DNA of 64,000 bases from Temperatibacter marinus. GTDB taxonomy: Bacteria; Pseudomonadota; Alphaproteobacteria; Sphingomonadales; Kordiimonadaceae. A program made the position numbers and the translations under genes. Below, in pieces: positions 10,038 to 18,459 of the stretch. Where the stretch lies: NCBI RefSeq assembly GCF_031598375.1, contig NZ_CP123872.1:1550001-1614000 (forward strand). Reading direction: 5' to 3'. The number at the start of each line of letters is the position of its first letter. Within the stretch, counting starts at the first letter, position 1. A model generated the notes under the pieces. It did not search any database, was not told the DNA's origin, and was given only the letters and a program-made list of their open reading frames with translations.

Positions 10038-10391
10038 TTAGTCTTTAAATTCTTCGTTATAATAGGCTGCCGTTTTTTGTGCTTCTGTGATCATATTTTT
10101 GGTCAAAACATCCACATGATCAAGCATGCCAGCTTTGGTTGCCATTTCAACGGCTTTACATTTATTGCCAAGCGACGTGGCGCCAAAAGAATAGGCCGCG
10201 CTTTTGAGCGCATGAGATTTAATTTCCAACATATTCATGTCGCGGCTTTCAAGGATATCCTGAAAAAGTGTGATGTGATCCTCTATGTCCTCAATAAAGT
10301 TATCGATGAGCATGGAAAAACTATCTTCGCCCACTGTGTCGCGCATGACGTCTAGTTCTCTTGTACTTACTTCAGGTAGTGTATCAGACAT
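10038..10391 (-). CDS. HPt (histidine phosphotransfer) domain protein
   Basis: A 117-residue protein consisting essentially of one four-helix HPt domain. The phospho-accepting histidine is in 'KSHALKSAAYSFGA' (His-x-x-Lys-Ser/Gly pattern). HPt proteins shuttle phosphoryl groups between hybrid kinases and response regulators in the cytoplasm. No kinase or receiver gene is adjacent. Start ATG at 10391 sits 3 bases after the stop of the upstream DUF3253 gene, so the two are probably co-transcribed. Confidence 0.82.
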   Translation of the reverse strand: MSDTLPEVSTRELDVMRDTVGEDSFSMLIDNFIEDIEDHITLFQDILESRDMNMLEIKSHALKSAAYSFGATSLGNKCKAVEMATKAGMLDHVDVLTKNMITEAQKTAAYYNEEFKD

Positions 10392-10394
10392 AAA

Positions 10395-10694
10395 TCAGCT
10401 TTCGGGATTGTTTAATTCTGCAAGACTCTCTTTTGTGGCTCGCATCAATCTAAAAACACCTCGAACCCCCTCTGGAGATACTATTTTTCCTTTTCTCCAG
10501 AAATGAATTTCGTTGGCAAGAGCCGCTTCCTTGGCAACTTTTTTTATATTGGGAAGAATCTTACGCCAATCATCCTTCTCAGGATCCCCATATTTTTGCA
10601 CTAGGGTGAGGGCAATATCTCTGGGAGCAACTGTCTTATGTGCTTCAGTTAATTGAATAATTTCATCTAGAATTTTTTCAGGGTCAGTGTTCAC
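10395..10694 (-). CDS. DUF3253 family small protein
   Basis: A 99-residue protein resembling DUF3253, a small winged-helix-like domain common in proteobacteria. The pattern 'APRDIALTLV...W...LP.IKKVAKEAAL...I.FWRKGKIVSP...GVFRLMRA' matches my memory of the family core (helix-turn-helix, then a basic 'KGK' strand and a final 'R-L' strand). Molecular function is unknown. It is directly followed by the HPt gene, suggesting a two-gene transcript. Confidence 0.65.
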   Translation of the reverse strand: MNTDPEKILDEIIQLTEAHKTVAPRDIALTLVQKYGDPEKDDWRKILPNIKKVAKEAALANEIHFWRKGKIVSPEGVRGVFRLMRATKESLAELNNPES

Positions 10695-10796
10695 AGTTTT
10701 TCCTTTGCACTTTGAGGCAACAAAATGTAGTGTCCCGCAGCAAATAGGCGCTATATCGGTGTCTAAGTCAATAGGTAAACAACAGGTCTCACACCC

Positions 10797-12182
10797 ATGA
10801 AAAAAGATAATAACATTTGGATGGCAGCAACACTAGCTGCGGCACTGCTTTTAACAGCATGTAGCGACAGTTCTGAAAACGAAAAGAAAGAGGCGGAAGA
10901 TAAAGAAGCCTCAACTTCAATATCTGATATGAAAGATGACTATACAATGGCTCAAGAACAATATTTAGAAGAATACGCTCAAAAAGAAGGCGTTACTAAA
11001 ACTGAAAGCGGACTGCTCTATACAGTCCTCTCAAGCGGCGATGCAACAGGTGCTTCTCCTACAGGGTCGGATGTGGTCACTGCGCATTATGACGGCATGC
11101 TGATTGATGGCACTAAATTTGACAGCAGTTATGACCGGAATGAGCCACTTGAATTTCCTCTAGATCGTGTCATTCCTGGCTGGACTGAGGCGCTTAAATT
11201 AATGAAACCAGGGGATGTGTGGGAAGTTGTTATTCCTTCAGAACTTGGGTATGGCGATCAGGGCGCTGGAGCTTCTATACCGGGCGGCGCAACGCTAGTG
11301 TTTAAAGTAGAGTTGATCTCTTTTAAATCTGAAGAAGACATGAAACGTCAGGCGGAAGCTGCAGAAAAAGCATTTATGAAAGAGCAAGCAGATTTTCTTG
11401 AGAGCAATGCGAAGACAGACGGCGTAAAAGTGACGGAGTCAGGCCTGCAGTATAAAGTAGTAACCTCAGCCGAAGAAGGTAAAACAGTCTCCGAAGGTGA
11501 AATTGTTGTCGGTCATTTTACAATGAAAATGTTAAACGGCACAGTTCTGTCGGATAGTCGACAGGGAGGCAAGCCCATTGAATATCCAGTAGATGAAATT
11601 TTTCCTGGTTGGGCTGAAGCCGTTAAGTTGATGAAAGCTGGCGAAGCTTTCGAAGTAGCTATTCCTTCTGATCTTGCTTTTGGACCAGATGGTTTTCCAC
11701 GCGGTGGTATTCCAGGGCATGCAGTAATTTTGATGGAGCTTGAGGTCGTTGGCGTTAAAACAGCTGAAGAAATTCAGGCTGAATTCCAAGCAATGATTGC
11801 CTCAGAAAAACAATTTATCACTGACTATAAAGCCAAGCATGATGATGCTGTGACAACAGAAAGCGGACTTGTGTATCGCGTTCTAGAAGCCGGAGAAGGC
11901 CCAAAGCCTGCGGCAACAAATAGTGTGCGTGTTCACTATGCAGGCAGTCTCATCGATGGATCTGAATTTGACAGCAGTTACAAGCGCGGTGAACCTGCAG
12001 AGTTTGGCGTTACTCAAGTTATTCAAGGATGGATAGAAGGTCTCCAATTGATGTCTGTGGGTGCTAAGTTTGAATTTGTTATCCCATCAGAGATTGGATA
12101 CGGGGAGCGTGGCTCGGGCAGTGGCAGTATTCCGCCACATGCAACGTTGGTGTTCCAAGTAGAGTTGATTGAAATTAAATAA
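10797..12182 (+). CDS. Triple-FKBP peptidyl-prolyl isomerase lipoprotein
   Basis: A 461-residue lipoprotein: signal peptide residues 1-21 with lipobox LTAC (Cys22), a charged linker, then three consecutive FKBP-type domains at about residues 70-175, 205-320 and 355-461. Domains 1 and 3 keep the usual ligand-pocket residues (HYxGxLIDG, FDSS, VIPGW or VIQGW, GYG, IPxxATLVF). The middle domain is divergent (HFTMKML, LSDS, IFPGW, FG). FkpA/Mip-like PPIases catalyse prolyl isomerisation and act as chaperones in the periplasm. Three FKBP domains in one chain is unusual; FkpA has one plus a dimerisation region. Each domain is preceded by a similar Glu/Lys-rich helix. Confidence 0.93.
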   Translation: MKKDNNIWMAATLAAALLLTACSDSSENEKKEAEDKEASTSISDMKDDYTMAQEQYLEEYAQKEGVTKTESGLLYTVLSSGDATGASPTGSDVVTAHYDGMLIDGTKFDSSYDRNEPLEFPLDRVIPGWTEALKLMKPGDVWEVVIPSELGYGDQGAGASIPGGATLVFKVELISFKSEEDMKRQAEAAEKAFMKEQADFLESNAKTDGVKVTESGLQYKVVTSAEEGKTVSEGEIVVGHFTMKMLNGTVLSDSRQGGKPIEYPVDEIFPGWAEAVKLMKAGEAFEVAIPSDLAFGPDGFPRGGIPGHAVILMELEVVGVKTAEEIQAEFQAMIASEKQFITDYKAKHDDAVTTESGLVYRVLEAGEGPKPAATNSVRVHYAGSLIDGSEFDSSYKRGEPAEFGVTQVIQGWIEGLQLMSVGAKFEFVIPSEIGYGERGSGSGSIPPHATLVFQVELIEIK

Positions 12183-12206
12183 GCAATCCAATTTTCGAGA
12201 TATTAT

Positions 12207-12233
12207 AAAGGGGGGTCTTAGGGCCGCCCTTTT
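12207..12233 (+). terminator. Weak hairpin after the FKBP gene
   Basis: AAAGGG pairs with CCCTTT (plus two inner GC pairs after a mismatch), followed by a short T run, 24 bases after the stop. Plausible rho-independent terminator of modest strength. Confidence 0.5.
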
Positions 12234-12246
12234 CTATTAGGTATGC

Positions 12247-12450
12247 TTATTCAAAAAAACAGAGAAGAGCGTAACAGCTCTCTAGCCCGTGTGTGAACAG
12301 AACGTAGAAAATCAAATCCAGACCAAGCATCAGCAACATAAAAGGGACTATAATAGTAAATAACCCGACTTTAACCGCTCCTAACGTAAAGCGGGCGGGC
12401 GGAATTTTGTATCCCATAACTGAGTGAAGTTTATTGCCTTTTTTAAACAT
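12247..12450 (-). CDS. Small putative membrane protein
   Basis: A 67-residue frame starting at ATG 12450, with a short basic N-terminus ('MFKKGNKLH') and two close hydrophobic stretches (about residues 28-60). The frame stays open upstream to 12531, but those codons would overlap the next rightward gene. I do not recognise the family. The organised basic-then-hydrophobic layout and the absence of any gene on the other strand favour a real gene. The lack of a clear ribosome-binding site argues against it. Confidence 0.45.
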   Translation of the reverse strand: MFKKGNKLHSVMGYKIPPARFTLGAVKVGLFTIIVPFMLLMLGLDLIFYVLFTHGLESCYALLCFFE

Positions 12451-12498
12451 GCAGCTAAGGTAAGCGAGATATGAGCCAATGAAAAGGGTATTTATTTG

Positions 12499-13467
12499 AT
12501 GACCTCTCCTTTTACCATAGAGTTGATGCAAATCGGAGAACCCGGTTGGTTAGATTTATGGAAAGATTGGCCTCAGGATAAGCCTATTGCACTTCAGCAG
12601 CACCCACATTACCTGGCCGCGCTAACATCTCTTGGGGCTCATCTTGATATTGCCATCGTGAAAAAGAGAGATCAGGCTGTCGCCTTTGCGCCCCTCGCTC
12701 ATAATAAATTTTATAAACTCTTTCGTGTAACAAGTTGCTTTCGAGGGCCTGTATTTCTAGGGCCTTTGACACAAGATGATAAAATTCAAGTCTACAAGGT
12801 TTTGAAAAACCTTGGAAATAAGTTGAAATGGCATTTTATGAATATTCAACCTGATGAAGAGGCCAGTAAAGAGAATATTTTCGAGCTCAAAAAGGCGGGC
12901 CTGACTCAAGTGATGACGGGGTTCTCAACAGCTTGGCTGGACATTAGGCCAGAAGACCGTCTGCTGAGAGAGGGATTGAATGGCAAGTGGCGCAACCAGC
13001 TTAAGAATGCCGAGCAAGCCGACTTTGAGATTAGCCATAGTTTTGATAAGCAAAAAAATTATCAATGGCTTCTCTCAGCCGAAGCTATGCATGCCAAATT
13101 GAAAGGATATCCAAATACACCTCGTGCTTTGATTGAACAATATGAGCTAATTGCAAAGAATTTTAGTCAGGATCAAAAACCAGCGGTTCTAAATGTTAAT
13201 GCTTTTAAGCGGCGTGAGAAGCTAGCAGGAGGTCTCTTTCTCTTGCATGGACATAGTGCAACTTATCAGATTGGTTGGATCAGCGAAGAGGGGCGGAAAG
13301 TTAACGCCCTAAACCGTATCCTATGGGAAGCCATACTTCTATTAAAACTTCAGGGTATTTCCTTTTTTGACTTGGGAGGGCTGGAGACATCAAAATACGC
13401 CAACTTAGCTCGATTTAAACTAGGGACAGGGGCAATTCCAATTTCATATGCCGGATCTTTTACCTAA
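12499..13467 (+). CDS. FemAB-like / BioF2-type acyltransferase domain protein
   Basis: A 322-residue soluble protein resembling the FemAB/BioF2-like double-GNAT fold used by peptidoglycan bridge-forming and lipid-modifying transferases. Markers are 'LQQHPHYLAAL' near the N-terminus, 'LNGKWRNQLKNAE' in the middle (W-R-N-x-L-K-x-A motif) and 'FFDLGGLETSKYANLARFKLG' at the C-terminus. The acceptor is unknown; cross-linking of peptidoglycan peptides or exopolysaccharide aminoacylation are both possible. Start ATG at 12499 has AAAAGGG ten bases upstream. Confidence 0.75.
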   Translation: MTSPFTIELMQIGEPGWLDLWKDWPQDKPIALQQHPHYLAALTSLGAHLDIAIVKKRDQAVAFAPLAHNKFYKLFRVTSCFRGPVFLGPLTQDDKIQVYKVLKNLGNKLKWHFMNIQPDEEASKENIFELKKAGLTQVMTGFSTAWLDIRPEDRLLREGLNGKWRNQLKNAEQADFEISHSFDKQKNYQWLLSAEAMHAKLKGYPNTPRALIEQYELIAKNFSQDQKPAVLNVNAFKRREKLAGGLFLLHGHSATYQIGWISEEGRKVNALNRILWEAILLLKLQGISFFDLGGLETSKYANLARFKLGTGAIPISYAGSFT

Positions 13468-13564
13468 ACTCATGTTAAGAGATTGCCAAAATAGCAATGC
13501 TCGTGTAATAGTATAACACACACAACGAATCGCTGCCTTCACTGTGAAGGGGCGATCTTTTTAT

Positions 13565-14734
13565 ATGGAGCAAGACAGCGTGACGGGTGCCTTAATTGCC
13601 ATCATTATCGTAACTTTAACAGCGCCGCTCCTTGCGAAGTTGACTAAGAAGTTCGGGTATCTGAGAGCAGGGCTTGATGGCTTCGTGCTCATGTCTGTGA
13701 TTGGGTTGGTTATCCTCGTTCTTGTTCCTGATGCCCTTTTCCATAAAGGGAAGTGGGCACTTGTAGTCCTCTTGGTTGGATTTTTCCTCCCAGCTGTAGC
13801 AGAGTATTTTGGACATAAATATGCTCGGTATTTTAAGGGTGACTGTCATGCAGCTCAGCGTAAAACACATAAAATTGTGCTCCTTATTTCAGCCTTTGCA
13901 ATAATATTCCATGCTCTGACAGACGGTGCGATCTTGGCTTTGGCCAAATCTGATCATGCCACACCTTTCCTCAGTTTGGGAGTTGTGGCACACCGAGTTG
14001 GAGTTGCGATTACACTCTGGTGGTTGCTAGAGCCTTATATCTCAAGCCGTTCAAGTTATTTAATGCTCATCCTTTTTGCGCTTGTCACCTATCTAGGCTT
14101 TTCAATGGCGGGCTCCGTAAGTGCGGTTGTCGAGGCAGGGCTCGGGGGATATTGGCAGGCCTTTGCTGCAGGCTCTCTGTTGCATGTGGTCATGCACCCT
14201 CTACGTGAAAGAAATATTCCGCTTAAAACCATTCAAAATGCGCATCGTTTAGGGACTTGTATTGCTTTCTTTTTCTTGATTGCAAGCATTTTCTCAGCCC
14301 TGGAATTAACAACAAATCATATGCTCAGTCATCAAGTGCTGGATCCGTCTAATACGGCAGTGACACATGCAGGTATGGAGGAAAGTCTCTACATCTTAAA
14401 ACAGGCGGGCTTGATTGTCGCGCCTTGGTTACTTGCCTTTATCGTTGGCCTTGCTCTTTTCCGTGTGCGATCAAAATGGTCTCTAAAGAATTTTGTCTCA
14501 GCGAGCGCAAGGGTAGCGCCCATGACCTTTTTAATATGGTTAATAAGTGCGGCATTCTACGCATTGATGGGCACTCAGATGGTTGAAGATCATCCTTTGG
14601 GCATTGGCATAAAACATGTTGAGATTTTTTATCTGTGGTTGCTTCTTGTCTTTAGTGCTTTGCTCTATCAAGGAGCGCCAAAGTTTTTCACGTCAGTCAT
14701 GCCAGATTTTCTCTCCCATGATCATTCTCATTAA
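13565..14734 (+). CDS. Putative ZIP-like multi-pass membrane protein
   Basis: A 389-residue inner-membrane protein with about 9-11 hydrophobic segments. Two segments resemble the paired metal-binding helices of ZIP transporters: 'HALTDGAILA' (compare HNxxDGxA) and 'AHRVGVAITLWWLLEP' (compare HExPxxxGD). The protein ends 'SHDHSH', a possible metal-binding tail. This suggests a divalent-metal permease of a divergent kind, but the usual second-helix Glu-Pro is missing and the C-terminal half is not recognisable. A GTG at 13544 is an alternative start; I chose the ATG at 13565. Confidence 0.6.
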   Translation: MEQDSVTGALIAIIIVTLTAPLLAKLTKKFGYLRAGLDGFVLMSVIGLVILVLVPDALFHKGKWALVVLLVGFFLPAVAEYFGHKYARYFKGDCHAAQRKTHKIVLLISAFAIIFHALTDGAILALAKSDHATPFLSLGVVAHRVGVAITLWWLLEPYISSRSSYLMLILFALVTYLGFSMAGSVSAVVEAGLGGYWQAFAAGSLLHVVMHPLRERNIPLKTIQNAHRLGTCIAFFFLIASIFSALELTTNHMLSHQVLDPSNTAVTHAGMEESLYILKQAGLIVAPWLLAFIVGLALFRVRSKWSLKNFVSASARVAPMTFLIWLISAAFYALMGTQMVEDHPLGIGIKHVEIFYLWLLLVFSALLYQGAPKFFTSVMPDFLSHDHSH

Positions 14735-14777
14735 TTAGCGCTTTTCTTCTCTTGTTAATAAGAGTAAAGCCTATTTT

Positions 14778-15542
14778 ATGACGGATTGGACAGAACATAA
14801 AATTATTGTAACCGGTGGGTCTTCGGGCTTAGGGGCTGAGACAGTGAGTCTGGCTGCTGCAAAGGGCGCGGCTGTTCATTTTTGCGGTTTGGAGGCGGAC
14901 TGTCCCATAGATTTAAAGCATAATTCATCTGTTTATCATCAATGTGATGTGAGAGATGAAAGGGCTGTGGCTGTTTTCATTGAAAGTGCAGTGGACGAAA
15001 TGGGCGGCCTGACTGGAGCTGTAAATGCTGCCGCGATTAGTCATCATGCTCATAAACTTGCCGATATTAGACCAGCAATGGTGGAAGATGTTTGGCGGAC
15101 CAATGTGATGGGTGTTTGGTTTGCCATGCGTCATCAAATTAAGGCCATGCTTCCTTTAGGCGGTGGAGCCATTGTCAATGTAGCTTCCATTTTATCAAAC
15201 GAGCCAGCGCAGTGGATGGCAGCCTATGGGATGAGCAAATATGCTGTTGCAGGGATGAGTGAGACAGCGGCTCTGGATTATCGGGATAATGGCATCAGAA
15301 TTAACGCCGTCTCACCGGGGCCTGTTCGCACACCAATGTTGGAGAGGGCCCTAGAAGATGTTGGTGGTGACCTTAGTAAATTTGCCGGTGGTTTTCCAGA
15401 AGGGGGACCTGCAGAACCTCACGTGATCGCAGACATATTTTTGCGCCTTATAGGAGACGAAAAATTTTCTGTGACAGGCGAAAACATTCTTTTAAATGGG
15501 GATGGCTCGCTGCGCAGAGAAGACATTAAAACAATAGGCTAG
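14778..15542 (+). CDS. SDR family oxidoreductase
   Basis: A 254-residue classical short-chain dehydrogenase/reductase. Visible: the N-terminal Rossmann motif 'TGGSSGLGAE' (TGxxxGxG), 'NAAA' after beta4, the catalytic Ser region 'VNVASILS', the catalytic 'YGMSK' (Tyr-x-x-x-Lys) and 'SPGPVRTPM' after beta6. NAD(P)H-dependent; the substrate cannot be read from sequence. It stands alone between a membrane protein and an AI-2E permease, with short spacing on both sides. Confidence 0.9.
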   Translation: MTDWTEHKIIVTGGSSGLGAETVSLAAAKGAAVHFCGLEADCPIDLKHNSSVYHQCDVRDERAVAVFIESAVDEMGGLTGAVNAAAISHHAHKLADIRPAMVEDVWRTNVMGVWFAMRHQIKAMLPLGGGAIVNVASILSNEPAQWMAAYGMSKYAVAGMSETAALDYRDNGIRINAVSPGPVRTPMLERALEDVGGDLSKFAGGFPEGGPAEPHVIADIFLRLIGDEKFSVTGENILLNGDGSLRREDIKTIG

Positions 15543-15623
15543 GACTTGGCAAAGGGCCATAGAACTGCCATAGTTTATGAGATACTTAACGGATGATCCC
15601 TTTTTGATCAGGAGCACAGCTTT

Positions 15624-16700
15624 ATGAATATGATTAATGTCTGGTTTAGACGTATCTTTGCTGATCCGCAGATGGTTCTACTTCTGTTGGTTGTTGGGCT
15701 TATGATCATCAGTGCTTTTTTATTCGCTGAAATGCTTGCGCCTGCTATTGCAGCCCTTGTGATCGCCTTTCTTTTAGATGGAGCTGTGGAATGGTTAAAA
15801 AAACGTGGGTCGACCCATATGATGGCGGTTTCATTGGTTTTTATCTCCTTTATGCTCGGCGCGCTTGTGGTGACATTAACCATTCTGCCGCTTTTGCTTG
15901 ATCAGATTGGTCAGTTCTTTAATGAAATCCCTAAGATGTTCAATTTCTTACAGCGAGAACTTTTGGCATTCTCTCAGAGTTTCCCTGACGTGGTTTCGGA
16001 AGACCAGATTAGAGGCTGGTTCGCTAAACTGGGGGATGAAGTAGCGAATTTAGGCCCGAAATTTATTGAAGTTTCTCTCTCTGGTGTCAGCAGTGCAATG
16101 ACAACTGCTGTTTATGCAGTCATTATACCCGTGATGATCTTTTTCTTCCTTAAGGATAAGCAAGATATTCTTGTCTGGGGTAGTGGGTTCCTACCTCGCA
16201 ACCGAGCCGTGTTAGAACAAGTTTGGTCAGAAGCTATTCAACGTGCAGGGGATTACGCTCGAGGTAAAGTATATGAGATTATCATTGTCGGAACCGTGAG
16301 TTTTGTGGTCTATCAGGCCATCGGCATTAATTATGCGACCTTGCTGGCCGTTGCGACAGGATTAAGTGTGATTATTCCTTACATTGGGGCTGCGGCAATT
16401 ACGTTGCCTGTGGCTTTGGTTGCTTTTGTTCAATGGGGTACAGGCTCTGACCTTGCGATCGCAGTGGGGGCTTACTTGATTATTCAAGCTCTCGACGGGA
16501 ATTTACTTGCCCCACTTCTTTTCTCTGAGGTGATGAATATTCACCCGAATGCAATCATTATTGCTATCCTTGTTTTTGGCGGAATATGGGGGCTTTGGGG
16601 GGTCTTTTTTGCGATCCCACTGGCAACTGTCGCCAATTCAATCCTTAGAGTTTGGCGAGAAAGAATGGCCACATTGCAGAGTGAAGAAGCGGCAGAATAA
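15624..16700 (+). CDS. AI-2E family transporter (PerM/TqsA family)
   Basis: A 358-residue inner-membrane protein with about eight hydrophobic segments and a long amphipathic central region (residues about 95-150), typical of AI-2E/PerM permeases. The C-terminal 'PYIGAAAITLPVALVAF' and 'HPNAIIIAILVFGGIWGLWGVFFAIPL' blocks contain the conserved family motifs (the second given here in part as GxxWGxxGxxxAxPL). Members export autoinducer-2 or act as sodium/proton antiporters; the cargo here is unknown. AGGAG precedes the ATG. Confidence 0.88.
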   Translation: MNMINVWFRRIFADPQMVLLLLVVGLMIISAFLFAEMLAPAIAALVIAFLLDGAVEWLKKRGSTHMMAVSLVFISFMLGALVVTLTILPLLLDQIGQFFNEIPKMFNFLQRELLAFSQSFPDVVSEDQIRGWFAKLGDEVANLGPKFIEVSLSGVSSAMTTAVYAVIIPVMIFFFLKDKQDILVWGSGFLPRNRAVLEQVWSEAIQRAGDYARGKVYEIIIVGTVSFVVYQAIGINYATLLAVATGLSVIIPYIGAAAITLPVALVAFVQWGTGSDLAIAVGAYLIIQALDGNLLAPLLFSEVMNIHPNAIIIAILVFGGIWGLWGVFFAIPLATVANSILRVWRERMATLQSEEAAE

Positions 16701-16809
16701 GTTCGTGTCTTTTGGGTCACTGCATGAGCTAAATTAACTAAAATCGGTTGTATTTTCTCACCAGTTGTATAAGTTAATGGAATAAAGATAATAAATTAAT
16801 GAGATTAAA

Positions 16810-17139
16810 ATGATACTTGAATCAAGAAGCATTATTTTTTCCGAAGAAGAGCTGGTTATCGCCCTTAAGCCTCTTCTTTCTTCGAGAGAGCTTAGTGAAG
16901 ACTATGAGCCTCAAGAAATCCTGACAGGCCTTGATACAGACGGTGATGTCGTTGTGACGTATAAAGGTGAAGATGCAGGTGAAGTGATTTTTGAAAGCCA
17001 AGAGTTGGGCGCCGCAATTTTAAATCACTGTATTGAGAGCGAAATTCCTCTGCCAAGAGGATCCTATAAGGAATTAGCTCTAAGGGGGGATCATGTTGCC
17101 TTGATTGTCCGCATTGAGACAAGAGGGTCAGCACATTAG
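16810..17139 (+). CDS. Hypothetical 109-residue protein
   Basis: An acidic soluble protein without recognised motifs, signal peptide or membrane segment. It alternates short helices and beta strands ('GDVVVTYKGEDAGEVIF', 'DHVALIVRIETRG'). Its own strong terminator follows immediately and a 109-base upstream gap could hold its promoter, so it is probably a monocistronic gene. Function unknown. Confidence 0.7.
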   Translation: MILESRSIIFSEEELVIALKPLLSSRELSEDYEPQEILTGLDTDGDVVVTYKGEDAGEVIFESQELGAAILNHCIESEIPLPRGSYKELALRGDHVALIVRIETRGSAH

Positions 17140-17167
17140 TTTGTATTTCCAATAAAAAAAAGAATAG

Positions 17168-17195
17168 GCTCTCACACGTTTTGAGAGCGTTTTTT
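17168..17195. terminator. Bidirectional rho-independent terminator
   Basis: A perfect 7-bp stem GCTCTCA/TGAGAGC with a 7-nt loop, followed on the plus strand by TTTTTT and preceded by a run of As that becomes a T tract on the minus strand. It serves both the 109-residue protein gene and the convergent plsC-like gene, whose stop codon overlaps the T tract. Confidence 0.88.
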
Positions 17196-17940
17196 ATGAA
17201 TTTTTAAAGGTTTCAGGACTAACGCCGCCTTCGATCATTAAGGCTTCACTTTCCTTAATAATTTTTTCATTAGCTAATTTCATGAAAGCCTCTTTTGTCA
17301 AACCAGTTGGAAAGGGATCGCCAACTTGATAAATGGCTGTGCCTGACTTATGCCAAAACCCCTTGCCCCAAAAAACTCCCGCATTTGTTGATATTGGATA
17401 AACGGGAATATCCAAATCCTTTTGAAGGTAATAGGCCCCAGATTTTAATTTTCGTTTTTCACCAACAGGCACTCTTGTTGCCTCTGGATAAACCACGAGA
17501 GCCAGATTGCTTTCCGCGACCTTTTTGCCAGCTTCGGGCATCGCTTCGTGGGCTTTTCGGGATTGTCGATCTACTTTAATGACACTCATCTTTCTGAAGA
17601 TTGTGCGCATGAAGGGGAAAAAGAGCTCTTTTTTTGCCAGTGCCGTTAGGTCTCGTCGGCCTTTAAAAGCGAGAATAGGATCAAAGTTACTCTGATGTTT
17701 GCTGAGCATGATAATGGCGCCTTCGCTTGGGAGCTTATCAAGGCCTCGATATTCATAGCGAATGCCCATAAAAATACGAGCAATGATTTTCGATCCGTTG
17801 CAGAAGCCAGCGACTCCTTTTCGAGCCCATTTTTCATTGGCAACAAAACAAAATATGCCCAAGCCAGGGATCCAAATTAAAGCAAAACAATAAAAAACGA
17901 TATTGAAAATAATAGAACGAATGACGTTGAGAATAGACAT
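17194..17940 (-). CDS. 1-acyl-sn-glycerol-3-phosphate acyltransferase (PlsC-type)
   Basis: A 248-residue membrane-bound acyltransferase. An N-terminal hydrophobic anchor (residues about 8-30) is followed by the PlsC/LPLAT motifs: HQSNFD (H-x4-D, catalytic His and Asp) at about residue 82, and 'YPEATRVPVGE' (motif III, phosphate binding) at about residue 155. It transfers an acyl group to lysophosphatidic acid in phospholipid synthesis. A second PlsC-domain protein is encoded at 39131, so one could serve ornithine-lipid synthesis instead. AGGAAT precedes the ATG. Confidence 0.88.
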   Translation of the reverse strand: MSILNVIRSIIFNIVFYCFALIWIPGLGIFCFVANEKWARKGVAGFCNGSKIIARIFMGIRYEYRGLDKLPSEGAIIMLSKHQSNFDPILAFKGRRDLTALAKKELFFPFMRTIFRKMSVIKVDRQSRKAHEAMPEAGKKVAESNLALVVYPEATRVPVGEKRKLKSGAYYLQKDLDIPVYPISTNAGVFWGKGFWHKSGTAIYQVGDPFPTGLTKEAFMKLANEKIIKESEALMIEGGVSPETFKNS

Positions 17941-18090
17941 GCTATAATTCCTAGAGTTGAGTTCCTTCTGTCTTACTAAGGGAGTTCTTTTCCTGCAACT
18001 GCTAAATTAAGCTTTGGTCAGCTTAAGATAAGAACCTTGACATCTTTGCAGACACGCGCAACTCTACTTAAAGAATAAATGAGGTCTAGT

Positions 18091-18429
18091 ATGAGTGAAA
18101 ATCCAGAAAATCAAAATGTACGTCGTGACGACAGACAACCTGTTGTGTGGACAGCCACCCTAATCAAAGAAGATGATAGTGAGCATGCTTGTTCCATCCT
18201 TGATGTGGCTTTTGCAGGCACATTAATTGAAACGGATGCATCCCTTGATGTGAATGAAGAAATTCTTCTACGCATTGACGGTCTTGGAGAATTCGCTGGT
18301 AAGGTTAAGTGGTCAAAAGAAAACAATAAGGGGTTATTGTTGATGGCAGGTCCAGATTTACTGCTTAAAGAATTTTCAACAGCAAGTGGGTCTGAAATCT
18401 CAACCTCCCCTAAGAAATTGACGGAGTGA
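18091..18429 (+). CDS. PilZ-domain protein (predicted c-di-GMP receptor)
   Basis: A 112-residue single-domain protein. The PilZ signature is recognisable: basic 'RRDDRQPV' (RxxxR) at about residues 10-17, then 'ILDVAFAGTLIE' (D-x-A/S-x-x-G) at about residue 40, followed by a small beta barrel with 'GKVKW'. Such proteins bind c-di-GMP and alter partner activity. I start it at the second ATG (18091), which has GAGGT five bases upstream, although an ATG at 18079 also fits. No target gene is adjacent. Confidence 0.78.
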   Translation: MSENPENQNVRRDDRQPVVWTATLIKEDDSEHACSILDVAFAGTLIETDASLDVNEEILLRIDGLGEFAGKVKWSKENNKGLLLMAGPDLLLKEFSTASGSEISTSPKKLTE

Positions 18430-18442
18430 TCAGAGGCTGATC

Positions 18443-18459
18443 CCTCTAAGAGAGGTTTT
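18443..18459. terminator. Short hairpin between convergent genes
   Basis: CCTCT/AGAGG stem with AAG loop, then TTTT, lying 13 bases past the pilZ-like stop and overlapping the last codon of the convergent flavoprotein gene. Small, so termination strength is uncertain. Confidence 0.42.
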
